Shown piece after piece: positions 35,460-43,246 of a stretch of DNA of 64,000 bases. This DNA comes from Pedobacter sp. Leaf250. GTDB lineage: Bacteria; Bacteroidota; Bacteroidia; Sphingobacteriales; Sphingobacteriaceae. Made by a program: the position numbers and the translations under genes. The stretch lies in assembly GCF_920984735.1 (NCBI RefSeq), contig NZ_CAKLBU010000004.1:207470-271469 (forward strand), in the 5' to 3' direction. The notes beneath the pieces were generated by a model. That model was not told where the DNA came from, made no database searches, and worked only from the letters and a program-made list of their open reading frames with translations. Position 1 is the stretch's first letter, and every line of letters begins with the position of its first letter.

Positions 35460-36899
35460 TTACTTAACTGCTCCTGGAGTTGTGTAAGCCAAAGCTTGAG
35501 GATTGAAATGTGCCCAACCTGCAGCCCAGTTCTCAGATCCAAAAGCACCTTTGAAAGCTACACTAGTAAAACCGCTAGCCAATTTCGCATTTGTAAATAG
35601 TGCACCTGATGCAGCTGGTGAGTTTGCTACAACTGTAAAGTTTGGAGTTCCAACTCTTGTAACCGTAGAAGTATTTGCAACTAAGTCAGCAGAATATTTA
35701 TATGGATCAGTAATTAATGCAGCAGCTAAACCAGTTGCGTCGAAAACATTCGCAGCAGTTAATATTGGTGTAATTACCGCTAAGGCTGCTGTATTTGATG
35801 CTTTAATCTGATTTGATTTACTATTGCTGTTATAAATTAAGTTGTTAGCAAAAACAGATCTGCCAGCTGATAAATTTGTAGAAGCAGCTGCAGCACCTGC
35901 AAGCAAAGCATCATCATAAAAAATACCTTCTGTGTAACCTACAAATACTGAATTAAAAATGCTAATGGCAGAGTTACGACGAATTTGTGCTGCATGTTGA
36001 TAGTTTGCATTGATACTTGTAGTACCTGAACCAACCGGACCTAAGATAGTAACGTTTGAGAAAACAGCTGAAGTTTGAGGTGTAGAATTATCACCGGCAG
36101 CGTTGTTATCAGATTCAAATCCATTTGAACCAGAAACATCGGCAGTGTTAGCCAAACGTTGTGCTAAAGCAAACTGAATCTTACCCGAAAAACCATTATC
36201 TGTATCAAAATCATCATCCCATGAATCGATTGCCAATAAGTGAGAACAGTTAACTGAACCACCAAACCATTCAAAAGCATCATCACCAGAACGATAAACT
36301 TCTACATAATCAACAGTTGTACCCGAACCAACAGATCCGAAAGTGATACCATTAATTTCATTATCAGGGCTTAAAGCAATACCAGCATATTCTACACGTA
36401 CATATTTAAGGGTACCAGAATTATCTGCATTATCAGTACCACCATGTTTACCTTTTTCCGAATCGCCAGAAATACCTTCGATTGAAACTGAAGTACCAAC
36501 ATTATTCTGTGCTTTACCTAAAAGGATTAAACCACCCCAATCGCCTTCTTTACGGGCACCGGCAGCAACACTAGAAGTAAATACAATTGGTTTATCTACC
36601 GTACCGGTAGCATTGATTTTAGAACCTCTGCTAATAATAAGTGCGCCTTTAGTAGACTTATCGCCTTTAATAATTGTTCCAGGCTCGATTGTTAATGTAG
36701 CATTGTTTGTTACAAAAACATTTCCTTTTAAAACATAAATTTTACTTGCAGACCATGTAGTGCTTGCGGTAAGGTCACCAGTAATCTCTACAGTATTTGC
36801 ATCCGTTGGTGGGTTAACATCACCATCGTCAGTAGTTTTTGAGCAACTTGCTAATAAACCCAAAACACTAAGGGCGCAAAGTAATAGTTGTTTTTTCAT
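35460..36899 (-). CDS. Beta-helix-like surface lipoprotein partnering a TonB receptor
   Basis: A 479-residue lipoprotein with lipobox LLASC (Cys19). The mature chain resembles right-handed parallel beta-helix proteins: repeated short strands with Asn and Gly turns (VFVTNNATLTIEPGTIIKGD; ALIISRGSKINATGT; VDKPIVFTSS), and Asp-rich surface turns (DSWDDDFDTDNG). No catalytic motif is visible. It is encoded just after the TonB receptor on the same strand, so it may be the surface partner. It has its own -7 element and a three-unit 11-bp repeat array upstream. Confidence 0.78.
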   Translation of the reverse strand: MKKQLLLCALSVLGLLASCSKTTDDGDVNPPTDANTVEITGDLTASTTWSASKIYVLKGNVFVTNNATLTIEPGTIIKGDKSTKGALIISRGSKINATGTVDKPIVFTSSVAAGARKEGDWGGLILLGKAQNNVGTSVSIEGISGDSEKGKHGGTDNADNSGTLKYVRVEYAGIALSPDNEINGITFGSVGSGTTVDYVEVYRSGDDAFEWFGGSVNCSHLLAIDSWDDDFDTDNGFSGKIQFALAQRLANTADVSGSNGFESDNNAAGDNSTPQTSAVFSNVTILGPVGSGTTSINANYQHAAQIRRNSAISIFNSVFVGYTEGIFYDDALLAGAAAASTNLSAGRSVFANNLIYNSNSKSNQIKASNTAALAVITPILTAANVFDATGLAAALITDPYKYSADLVANTSTVTRVGTPNFTVVANSPAASGALFTNAKLASGFTSVAFKGAFGSENWAAGWAHFNPQALAYTTPGAVK

Positions 36900-36922
36900 C
36901 GTTTTTTATTTTACTTTTTTTA

Positions 36923-36985
36923 CAAATTTATGGTCTGCATATAACTGAAGCATTAACCTATGTTTAAGCTATTGTTAAGTGCCGA
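36923..36985 (-). promoter_or_regulatory. 11-bp repeat array and -7 element before the lipoprotein gene
   Basis: TTA on the plus strand recurs at 36953, 36964 and 36975, exactly 11 bases apart, reading TAACAA, TAAACA and TAATGC on the minus strand. Downstream is TAAATTTG (36930-36923), a -7 element with a predicted start near 36918. The array would occupy about -35 to -60, the normal place for a PhoB/OmpR-type activator. Confidence 0.6.
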
Positions 36986-37005
36986 AATTTTAATAGGAAT
37001 TAAAC

Positions 37006-39804
37006 TTAAAAGGTATAAGAGAATGATAATGAGTAATTACTACCTGGCTTGTAGCTTGCTATTGTTTCATCAGTAGTTGCACGGTCGTATTTATCGTTCA
37101 AATCTCTATCGTAATATTGCGTGATCCGCTGATTTAAAATATCTCCGGCATTGAATTTAATTTCACCTTTATTTTTAATCACTTTTAACGACAATTGAAG
37201 ATCAATTACATCTCTCGGAACTTCCCAGATCTCAGGAAATAACACCCCACCGGCAACCACTAACCTGCGACCAACTTTATTGTACAATGCATTGAAGTTT
37301 AACCTATCATTTAAGAAACTATGTTGTAAACCCGCATTGATAATATATGGTGCTTGTCCAACCATTGGCCTGCTTGTGCGCAATAAATTGATACCACTAT
37401 TATTAATTTCTACTTTTGATTTGATTAACGAGAGATTAGTGTAGAATGTAGTTTTCTTCATGAAATCTGTATTCGATATAAAATCTAAGCTCTTACGGAA
37501 TTCGAATTCAATTCCATACACATTTACATTATCACTATTAATGTAGGTTACAATTCTGCTCGAGCCCGAATCTTGATTATATGATTCGATTGCGCCGTGA
37601 AACTTTTTGTAGAAACCAGATACTGAAATGATTTGACCAGCTTGTGGATAAAATTCGAAACGAACATCGGCGTTATCAATCTTCGCTTCTTTTAAGTTTG
37701 GATTACCTTGTTGAAGTGATAACAATTCGTAATCGTAAATTGCGGTAGAAGCTAATTCTCTAAACTCCGGACGGGCCAAAGTACGATAATACGAAGCTCT
37801 TAAATTAATTTTTGGCGTTAAACTATAAGTATAATTCGCTGACGGCAAAAAGTCAACATAATTATCATCAACAGATGTTTGTGGCGAAGGAATCTTTGCA
37901 TCTAACTTAACGTTAAATTGCTCTACTCTTAATCCCCAAACCAATCTCGATTTTTCTCCAAATTTATTATTCAACATTAAGTACCCCGCATTGGTAATAG
38001 ATGATGCGGTGTAAGCATCAGCATCACCAGAAATATCATCTAAAAAGTATGCGCCACTGTTTATTGCGTCAGTACCATAAAGTGTACTCAATGGTCTTTT
38101 GCTAATCTCATCAGCATTTTCAGCAGCAGTATTTGCTCTTAAACCTACAAATCTGGCATCGAAAGTTCTATCGCGATAAATTGAACTCAAACCGGTTTTA
38201 AACGTAGCCAATTGCCCAAGCATTTTGAATGGAAGCGAATAGTTAACACCACCACTGTAATTATTCTCATTTAATTTTGAAAATAAAGTAGAGTTTTCCT
38301 TACTTAAAGTTCCTGTACTGGCAACATATGCGTAGTTATCACTTCCAATATCTGCTGGATTTCTTTGATAAGAAACTTTCTTTTGATCAGGCTGATCGTT
38401 AAGAATATTGGCATAACTTACTGACCAATTAATCTTTGAATTATTTTCACCTAAGCCGTGATTACCTTCAACCGTTGATTTAAATAAAGATTTTTGCATC
38501 AAATCGAATGCAAAATAACGGGTATCGCGATTTCTATCGAAGTTGAAACCGGTTCTGGTTAAATATGAATCATCATAGTTTCTATTGTAAATGTTCTTGA
38601 ATGTGATTTTACTTTTACCATAAGTGTAAGCAAAATTGGCAAGTGCACCTAAACTGGTAGAAAAACGGTAAATATTATCATGATAATCAACATTCACGTA
38701 ATCCCTGATAACATCGTTGTTAATGGTTTGGGCATTTCTATATGTTAAAGAGAACAAGGCACCAAATCTATTGCCGTTATCTTTGAAGTTTTTAACCCTA
38801 CCTAATGTAAACTGGTAATTTTGTGTTGGTAGCGCTGTATTATTATAGATATTCCAGTTTCTTGGCAGTGCTTTCATTCCAGCGGTTTGCTGAGCAGGAG
38901 TTAAGCCATTATTAAAATTAGCACGAGATGGAAAACTAGCAGGCAATGCCCGATCTCCATTATCAAATCCAAAATAATCAGAAATATTTCTTTGGCCACT
39001 TTTAAAATCTTTGAATGTAGATTCAGTATTATAACCCGCTCCTACCCCAAAGCTGATAAAGTTGTTATCTGGAATATCTTTCGTTGAAATTTGAATTGAA
39101 CCTCCTGTAAAATCTGCAGGAAGATCTGGAGTAGCTGTTTTGCTGATCACTAAATTGTCAACCAGATTTGATGGAACAATATCAAAAGAGAAAGCTTTAC
39201 GGTTTGGCTCTGTACTTGGTAGAGAGGCACCATCAAGCATTGCATTGTTATAACGATCACTTAAACCTCTAATAACAACAAATTTATTATCCTGAACAGT
39301 GGCACCACTTACTCTCTTTAAAACATCTGATGTAGTTCTGTCTGGCGATTTTCTTATCTGATCGCTTGAAACGCCATCTGAAACTACTGCACTATTTTTC
39401 TGCTTAGCATAAAGTGAATTTACAGACTCTTGTCTAAAGCTCGCTTTAACCACAACCTCACCAAGATTCTGACCGCTTGCTTCACTTAAAATTACATTTA
39501 ATGAAGTAGTTGCCGGCGATTTAACTTCGATATCGGAAACCTCTTTACTTTGATATCCTACGTACGAAAATTCTAATGTGTATTTTCCGTTGGCCAAATT
39601 CTGAAGAAGATACTTCCCGTCTACATCTGTAGATAAGCCTTTGTTTGTACCTTTTATTTTAACTGATACCCCAATTAAGGTTTCGCCAGTTTTTTTATCG
39701 GTTACCGTTCCAGAAATTTTACCTGTTTGTGCATAAGCTATTATGCTTACAAATGAAATCAGCATTGTCAATGCCGACCTTTTAAAAATTGTGATTAAGT
39801 CCAA
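37006..39804 (-). CDS. TonB-dependent outer-membrane receptor
   Basis: A 932-residue active transporter. After a signal peptide ending near AYAQ (residue 26), a carboxypeptidase-regulatory-like domain covers about 28-110 (GKISGTVTDKKTGETLIGVSV), then the plug (SDVLKRVSGATVQDNKFVVIRGLSDRY, given in two parts; near residues 160-185), and a 22-strand barrel ending in an aromatic C-terminus (YSLSFSYTF). The substrate is unknown. The TTG start at 39804 gives a normal signal peptide with Lys-Arg and lies 18 bases from the predicted transcription start; ATG 39765 would remove its basic residues. Expression is likely controlled by the repeat array directly upstream. Confidence 0.92.
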   Translation of the reverse strand: MDLITIFKRSALTMLISFVSIIAYAQTGKISGTVTDKKTGETLIGVSVKIKGTNKGLSTDVDGKYLLQNLANGKYTLEFSYVGYQSKEVSDIEVKSPATTSLNVILSEASGQNLGEVVVKASFRQESVNSLYAKQKNSAVVSDGVSSDQIRKSPDRTTSDVLKRVSGATVQDNKFVVIRGLSDRYNNAMLDGASLPSTEPNRKAFSFDIVPSNLVDNLVISKTATPDLPADFTGGSIQISTKDIPDNNFISFGVGAGYNTESTFKDFKSGQRNISDYFGFDNGDRALPASFPSRANFNNGLTPAQQTAGMKALPRNWNIYNNTALPTQNYQFTLGRVKNFKDNGNRFGALFSLTYRNAQTINNDVIRDYVNVDYHDNIYRFSTSLGALANFAYTYGKSKITFKNIYNRNYDDSYLTRTGFNFDRNRDTRYFAFDLMQKSLFKSTVEGNHGLGENNSKINWSVSYANILNDQPDQKKVSYQRNPADIGSDNYAYVASTGTLSKENSTLFSKLNENNYSGGVNYSLPFKMLGQLATFKTGLSSIYRDRTFDARFVGLRANTAAENADEISKRPLSTLYGTDAINSGAYFLDDISGDADAYTASSITNAGYLMLNNKFGEKSRLVWGLRVEQFNVKLDAKIPSPQTSVDDNYVDFLPSANYTYSLTPKINLRASYYRTLARPEFRELASTAIYDYELLSLQQGNPNLKEAKIDNADVRFEFYPQAGQIISVSGFYKKFHGAIESYNQDSGSSRIVTYINSDNVNVYGIEFEFRKSLDFISNTDFMKKTTFYTNLSLIKSKVEINNSGINLLRTSRPMVGQAPYIINAGLQHSFLNDRLNFNALYNKVGRRLVVAGGVLFPEIWEVPRDVIDLQLSLKVIKNKGEIKFNAGDILNQRITQYYDRDLNDKYDRATTDETIASYKPGSNYSLSFSYTF

Positions 39805-39826
39805 TTTGCCTGTGTTTTATTTTAGG

Positions 39827-39911
39827 CAAAGCTATTACCACAATGTTAGCTCTATGTTAGATGTTAATTAAGCTTTGTTTAGCTAAAGGTTAATTTAATG
39901 TTACCCGCTTT
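39827..39911 (-). promoter_or_regulatory. Seven-unit 11-bp direct repeat operator and -7 element before the TonB receptor
   Basis: TTA occurs on the plus strand at 39835, 39846, 39857, 39868, 39879, 39890 and 39901, every step exactly 11 bases. On the minus strand the better units read TAACAT-N5. The array abuts TAGCTTTG (39834-39827), a consensus -7 element, so the transcription start is near 39822 and the repeats cover about -13 to -90. Tandem 11-bp spacing is the hallmark of PhoB/PhoP-type response-regulator operators, which bind one face of the helix as head-to-tail dimers. Confidence 0.7.
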
Positions 39912-39915
39912 TTGA

Positions 39916-40431
39916 TTAGTATTTTATACCCACTTTCTTGCATATAAAGTGCAATAACCAAATCGGACCAATTAACAGGAACTTAACATCATCTAAAAAT
40001 GATGGCTTCTTACCTTCAATTTTATGCCCGATGAATTGACCGACCCAGGCGGCTACAAATATAGCAGCATAAATGGCATAAGCTGTACCACTACCCAAAC
40101 CAACAGCCTGCTCTATCTTTACGATAATATAACTCATTAAACCCACTACCCAAATCATCAAGAAAAATAATACTGGAGAAAGTGTGAAATAATAATATAA
40201 ACTGAAAGCCAATAAAAACGATGCCCAATTGAAAAAGCCATTGTAACTGCCTAAAAAACCAATATGAGGAAATGGAATTTGCCAAATCAAGCCGAGTAAA
40301 CTGAAAACGATTAAAGGAACACAAATCCAGTGAACCAGTTTATTGGTTGAATTTTGATGGCTCTCCGCATACTTATCAAAAAGTACATCAACAGGGCGTT
40401 TAGGTTCAATTTGTATCGTTGGCTTGCTCAT
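39916..40431 (-). CDS. DUF962/Mpo1-like membrane protein
   Basis: A 171-residue polytopic protein with the DUF962 pattern: FDKYAESHQNSTNKLVHWICVP near residue 18, with the conserved His residues, then hydrophobic helices and FIGHKIEGKKPSFLDDVKF near residue 134. Yeast Mpo1 in this family is an iron-dependent dioxygenase that alpha-oxidises 2-hydroxy fatty acids; both His-containing motifs are conserved here, so a similar lipid oxidation is possible. Located in the inner membrane by its helices. The stop lies next to the TonB receptor's operator array. Confidence 0.85.
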   Translation of the reverse strand: MSKPTIQIEPKRPVDVLFDKYAESHQNSTNKLVHWICVPLIVFSLLGLIWQIPFPHIGFLGSYNGFFNWASFLLAFSLYYYFTLSPVLFFLMIWVVGLMSYIIVKIEQAVGLGSGTAYAIYAAIFVAAWVGQFIGHKIEGKKPSFLDDVKFLLIGPIWLLHFICKKVGIKY

Positions 40432-40480
40432 GATGTAAAATTATGAAAAAATGTTGGAGATACTGTTATCATAAGCGTAT

Positions 40481-40519
40481 CGTCATTGCGAGGTACGAAG
40501 CAATCTATCTCGCAATGAC
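40481..40519. repeat. REP-like inverted repeat, GTCATTGCGAGG family
   Basis: GTCATTGCGAG (40482-40492) is mirrored by CTCGCAATGAC (40509-40519), with GTACGAAGCAATCTAT between. Related copies are at 45913-46055, 53692-53822 and 63763-63803. This family is recognisable in many Bacteroidota intergenic regions. Confidence 0.75.
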
Positions 40520-40589
40520 AGAAATGGTAAATCATTCCGATAAGATTTAGTGAGAAACTTTATAATCTATGGAAAACCCAAAACAAAAA

Positions 40590-40612
40590 AAGCGATGGAA
40601 AATCCATCGCTT
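40590..40612 (-). terminator. rny terminator
   Basis: AAGCGATGGA (40590-40599) pairs with TCCATCGCTT (40603-40612), and on the minus strand is followed by TTTTTGTTTT. It lies about 115 bases beyond the rny stop. Confidence 0.75.
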
Positions 40613-40725
40613 AAATATATATCATTTCGTGAGGTCGCAAACTAAAATAACATTAACACAATCAATTTAATCTCATAATCTGTGTAATCAATCGCATTAG
40701 CGTAAAATCAGTGTAATCACCTTCT

Positions 40726-42297
40726 TTACTTCGCAAAAGCTACCGAACGTGTTTCGCGAATAACGGTTACTTTAATCTGACCAGGATAAGTCATCTCTGT
40801 CTGAATACGGGTTGAAATATCAGCCGCTAACAATTCTGCCTGTGCATCTGTGATTCTTTCACTTTCTACAATAACACGCAATTCCCTACCTGCCTGGATG
40901 GCAAAAGTTTTTTCTACACCTGGATAAGAAAGTGCCAACTCTTCAAGATCTTTCAATCGTTTAATGTAGCTTTCTACCACTTCTCTACGTGCACCCGGGC
41001 GAGCACCTGAAATCGCATCACAAGCCTGGATAATTGGCGAAATCATCGACGTCATTTCAATTTCGTCGTGGTGAGCACCAATGGCATTGCAAATTTCTGG
41101 ATGTTCTTTATATTTTTCGGCCAGTTGCATACCCAAAATAGCGTGTGGCAATTCAGGATTATCATCAGGCACTTTACCAATATCGTGAAGTAAACCAGCA
41201 CGTTTTGCCATCTTCGCATTTAAGCCCAATTCTGCAGCCATAGTAGCACAGAAATTAGCTACCTCACGCGAGTGATGTAAAAGGTTTTGTCCATAAGATG
41301 AACGGTAACGCATACGGCCAACCATACGAATCAGTTCTGGATGTAAACCGTGGATACCTAAATCAATTACTGTACGCTCGCCGATTTCTACAATCTCATC
41401 CTCAATTTGCTTTTTCGTTTTAGCAACAATCTCTTCAATACGGGCCGGGTGGATACGACCATCCGTTACCAAACGATGCAAAGCCAAACGGGCAATTTCT
41501 CTTCTCACCGGATCAAAACCAGATAAGATAATGGCTTCAGGTGTATCATCAACAATAATTTCGATACCAGTAGCCGCTTCTAAAGCACGAATATTTCTAC
41601 CCTCTCTGCCAATTACACGACCTTTAATTTCATCACTTTCAATATGAAAAATAGAAACCGAGTTTTCAATTGCTGCCTCGGTTGCGGTACGCTGAATGGT
41701 TTGGATCACCACTTTTTTCGCTTCCTTGCTGGCAGTAAGTTTTGCCTCATCCACAATATCCTTAATTTGGATCATGGCTTGCGTACGGGCAACTTCCTTT
41801 AAATTATCTACCAATTGGTTTTTTGCTTCTTCTGCAGATAAGCCGGCAATAGTTTCCAATTGAGTTAAATGTTGATTTTTTAATACTTCAACTTCTTCTT
41901 GTTTTTTAACAGCAAGTTCTGTTTGTTTCTCTAGGTTAACTTTTTGCTTATCTAGCTCCTGCTCTTTTTTGTTGAAGTTTTCCATGCGCTGATTTACCGA
42001 TTGCTCTTTCTGCTTCATGGTATTTTCACGCTGGTTTATCGTGTTATTTTTTGCATTCACTTCTTGCTCATGCTCTGCCTTCAACTGCAAAAATTTCTCT
42101 TTTGCTTCTAAAAGCTTATTCTTTTTTAAAATCTCTGCATTGTTTTCTGCATCTTTTAAAATCTTTTTAACCTTATTTTGGGCTGCTACTTCCTGCCCCT
42201 TCAATAAGTTACGCAGCAGGAACCTGCCCACCGCTATACCGATACCTAAGCCTGCTATTAGGGCAAATATGTATCCTAGAATTTCCGTTATCTCCAT
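40726..42297 (-). CDS. rny: Ribonuclease Y
   Basis: A 523-residue membrane-anchored endoribonuclease that starts mRNA decay. An N-terminal helix (about residues 7-27, [20 protein letters not shown]) is followed by a long charged coiled coil (about 30-150), a KH domain ([19 protein letters not shown] near 228) and an HD catalytic domain ([14 protein letters not shown] near 340; [10 protein letters not shown] near 368). Length and domain order are canonical. It lies downstream of the 6S RNA candidate and zapA. Confidence 0.96.
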   Translation of the reverse strand: MEITEILGYIFALIAGLGIGIAVGRFLLRNLLKGQEVAAQNKVKKILKDAENNAEILKKNKLLEAKEKFLQLKAEHEQEVNAKNNTINQRENTMKQKEQSVNQRMENFNKKEQELDKQKVNLEKQTELAVKKQEEVEVLKNQHLTQLETIAGLSAEEAKNQLVDNLKEVARTQAMIQIKDIVDEAKLTASKEAKKVVIQTIQRTATEAAIENSVSIFHIESDEIKGRVIGREGRNIRALEAATGIEIIVDDTPEAIILSGFDPVRREIARLALHRLVTDGRIHPARIEEIVAKTKKQIEDEIVEIGERTVIDLGIHGLHPELIRMVGRMRYRSSYGQNLLHHSREVANFCATMAAELGLNAKMAKRAGLLHDIGKVPDDNPELPHAILGMQLAEKYKEHPEICNAIGAHHDEIEMTSMISPIIQACDAISGARPGARREVVESYIKRLKDLEELALSYPGVEKTFAIQAGRELRVIVESERITDAQAELLAADISTRIQTEMTYPGQIKVTVIRETRSVAFAK

Positions 42298-42311
42298 TTT
42301 GTTTTTTAAGT

Positions 42312-42487
42312 AAAAAAAAACCGCAACTAATTTTTTTAAAGTCTCATCATTTTAAACCTCAACTAAGCATAATTGGGATTTAAGCCATTTTCAGGTGCAT
42401 AAAGCAGATGAAATACGCCCTCTTAACCCCATAGATATTGAAGTGTTAAGTTTTATAAATTTGAAACTCAAAAAACTAGCCGCGGCT
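42312..42487 (-). ncRNA. ssrS: 6S RNA candidate
   Basis: The minus-strand RNA of about 175 bases folds as one long rod. The closing stem is CCGCGGCUAG (from 42485) with UUAGUUGCGG (to 42321), continued by UUUUUU/AAAAAA and AGUUUC/GAGACU, then AAACUUAAC with GUUGAGGUUU. A large asymmetric internal loop follows, then GGGGUUAAG with CUUAAAUCCC and an apical hairpin. The 3' end runs into nine Us. Size, rod shape with a central bubble, and location next to zapA all fit 6S RNA, which sequesters sigma-70-type RNA polymerase in stationary phase. Confidence 0.7.
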
Positions 42488-42512
42488 ATGTTTTTATGCT
42501 AATAATTATAAG

Positions 42513-42540
42513 CTATCGTCATGCTGAATTTATTTCAGCA
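42513..42540. repeat. ATGCTGAA...TTCAGCAT short palindrome
   Basis: GTCATGCTGAATTTATTTCAGCAT forms a short perfect stem (ATGCTGAA/TTCAGCAT). It lies between zapA and the 6S RNA candidate. It looks like another small intergenic repeat, followed by a second palindrome, TTGGCTTGCGCCAA. No poly-T tail is present, so a terminator role is weak. Confidence 0.45.
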
Positions 42541-42600
42541 TATTATTAATTAAATTTTGGCTTGCGCCAAATGACGAATACTTAAAAAGAACGAACCTTT

Positions 42601-42891
42601 TTATTTTGTGAAAAAACCATTGAGTAAAACATCCAATTCTTCAACCTTATCGGCAACAGCGGTATCCTGGCTTTGTACTTTGTTTTCCGTTCTTAATACG
42701 GCGGTTGCATAATGCAAAACTGCCATAGAAAGAAGATCCTGCTTATCTCTAACCGCATAATTATCTTGATAATCCTTAATGCGCTCATTGATCATTTTAG
42801 CTGCCCGTCTCACAATTTCTTCCTCTTCTGTATTTACCTTTAACGGATAAATACGATCGGAAATGGTTATTTTAATCGAGATTTCTCCCAT
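42601..42891 (-). CDS. zapA: Cell division protein ZapA
   Basis: A 96-residue ZapA that bundles FtsZ at the division site. The N-terminal domain matches (SIKITISDRIYPLKVNTEEEEIVRRAAKMINE, residues 4-35) and is followed by a coiled coil. It lies 33 bases after a coiled-coil protein gene. The neighbourhood with a 6S RNA candidate resembles the zapA-ssrS linkage known in Proteobacteria. Confidence 0.88.
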   Translation of the reverse strand: MGEISIKITISDRIYPLKVNTEEEEIVRRAAKMINERIKDYQDNYAVRDKQDLLSMAVLHYATAVLRTENKVQSQDTAVADKVEELDVLLNGFFTK

Positions 42892-42924
42892 TTGTTAGCT
42901 TAGTTTCTGATTAATCTGCATCAT

Positions 42925-43215
42925 TTATTTTTTTAACAATGCAATACTCTTATCAATCTCCCGCACAAAATCGTTAATTTTCTGTTTTATATCAAGCGAT
43001 TTTTCACTTGTGCCCTCTATACTTTTAGCCAATTTTGTAACCCTTAATTTTTCATCAAGTTCTACATTTTTAACTTTTGAAGTATCAAGCGCAACTTTTA
43101 ACGATTGATTTTCAAGCTTTAATAAATCATTTTCTTCTTGTAGTGCATTACATAACTCAATTAATTGAGCTGTTTTATGTAGTACTTTATCTAATTGATC
43201 TGCAACAGAAGTCAT
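42925..43215 (-). CDS. Coiled-coil protein between pheT and zapA (ZapB-like?)
   Basis: A 96-residue helical protein, strongly heptad-patterned over about residues 15-60 (LCNALQEENDLLKLENQSLKV). It has no membrane segment. Position directly between pheT and zapA and the ZapB-like architecture suggest a ZapA-interacting division factor, but this is inferred from context. It starts 31 bases after pheT, so all three are likely cotranscribed. Confidence 0.65.
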   Translation of the reverse strand: MTSVADQLDKVLHKTAQLIELCNALQEENDLLKLENQSLKVALDTSKVKNVELDEKLRVTKLAKSIEGTSEKSLDIKQKINDFVREIDKSIALLKK

Positions 43216-43246
43216 GAATTTATTTCTAAAAATACGAATTTAAATT

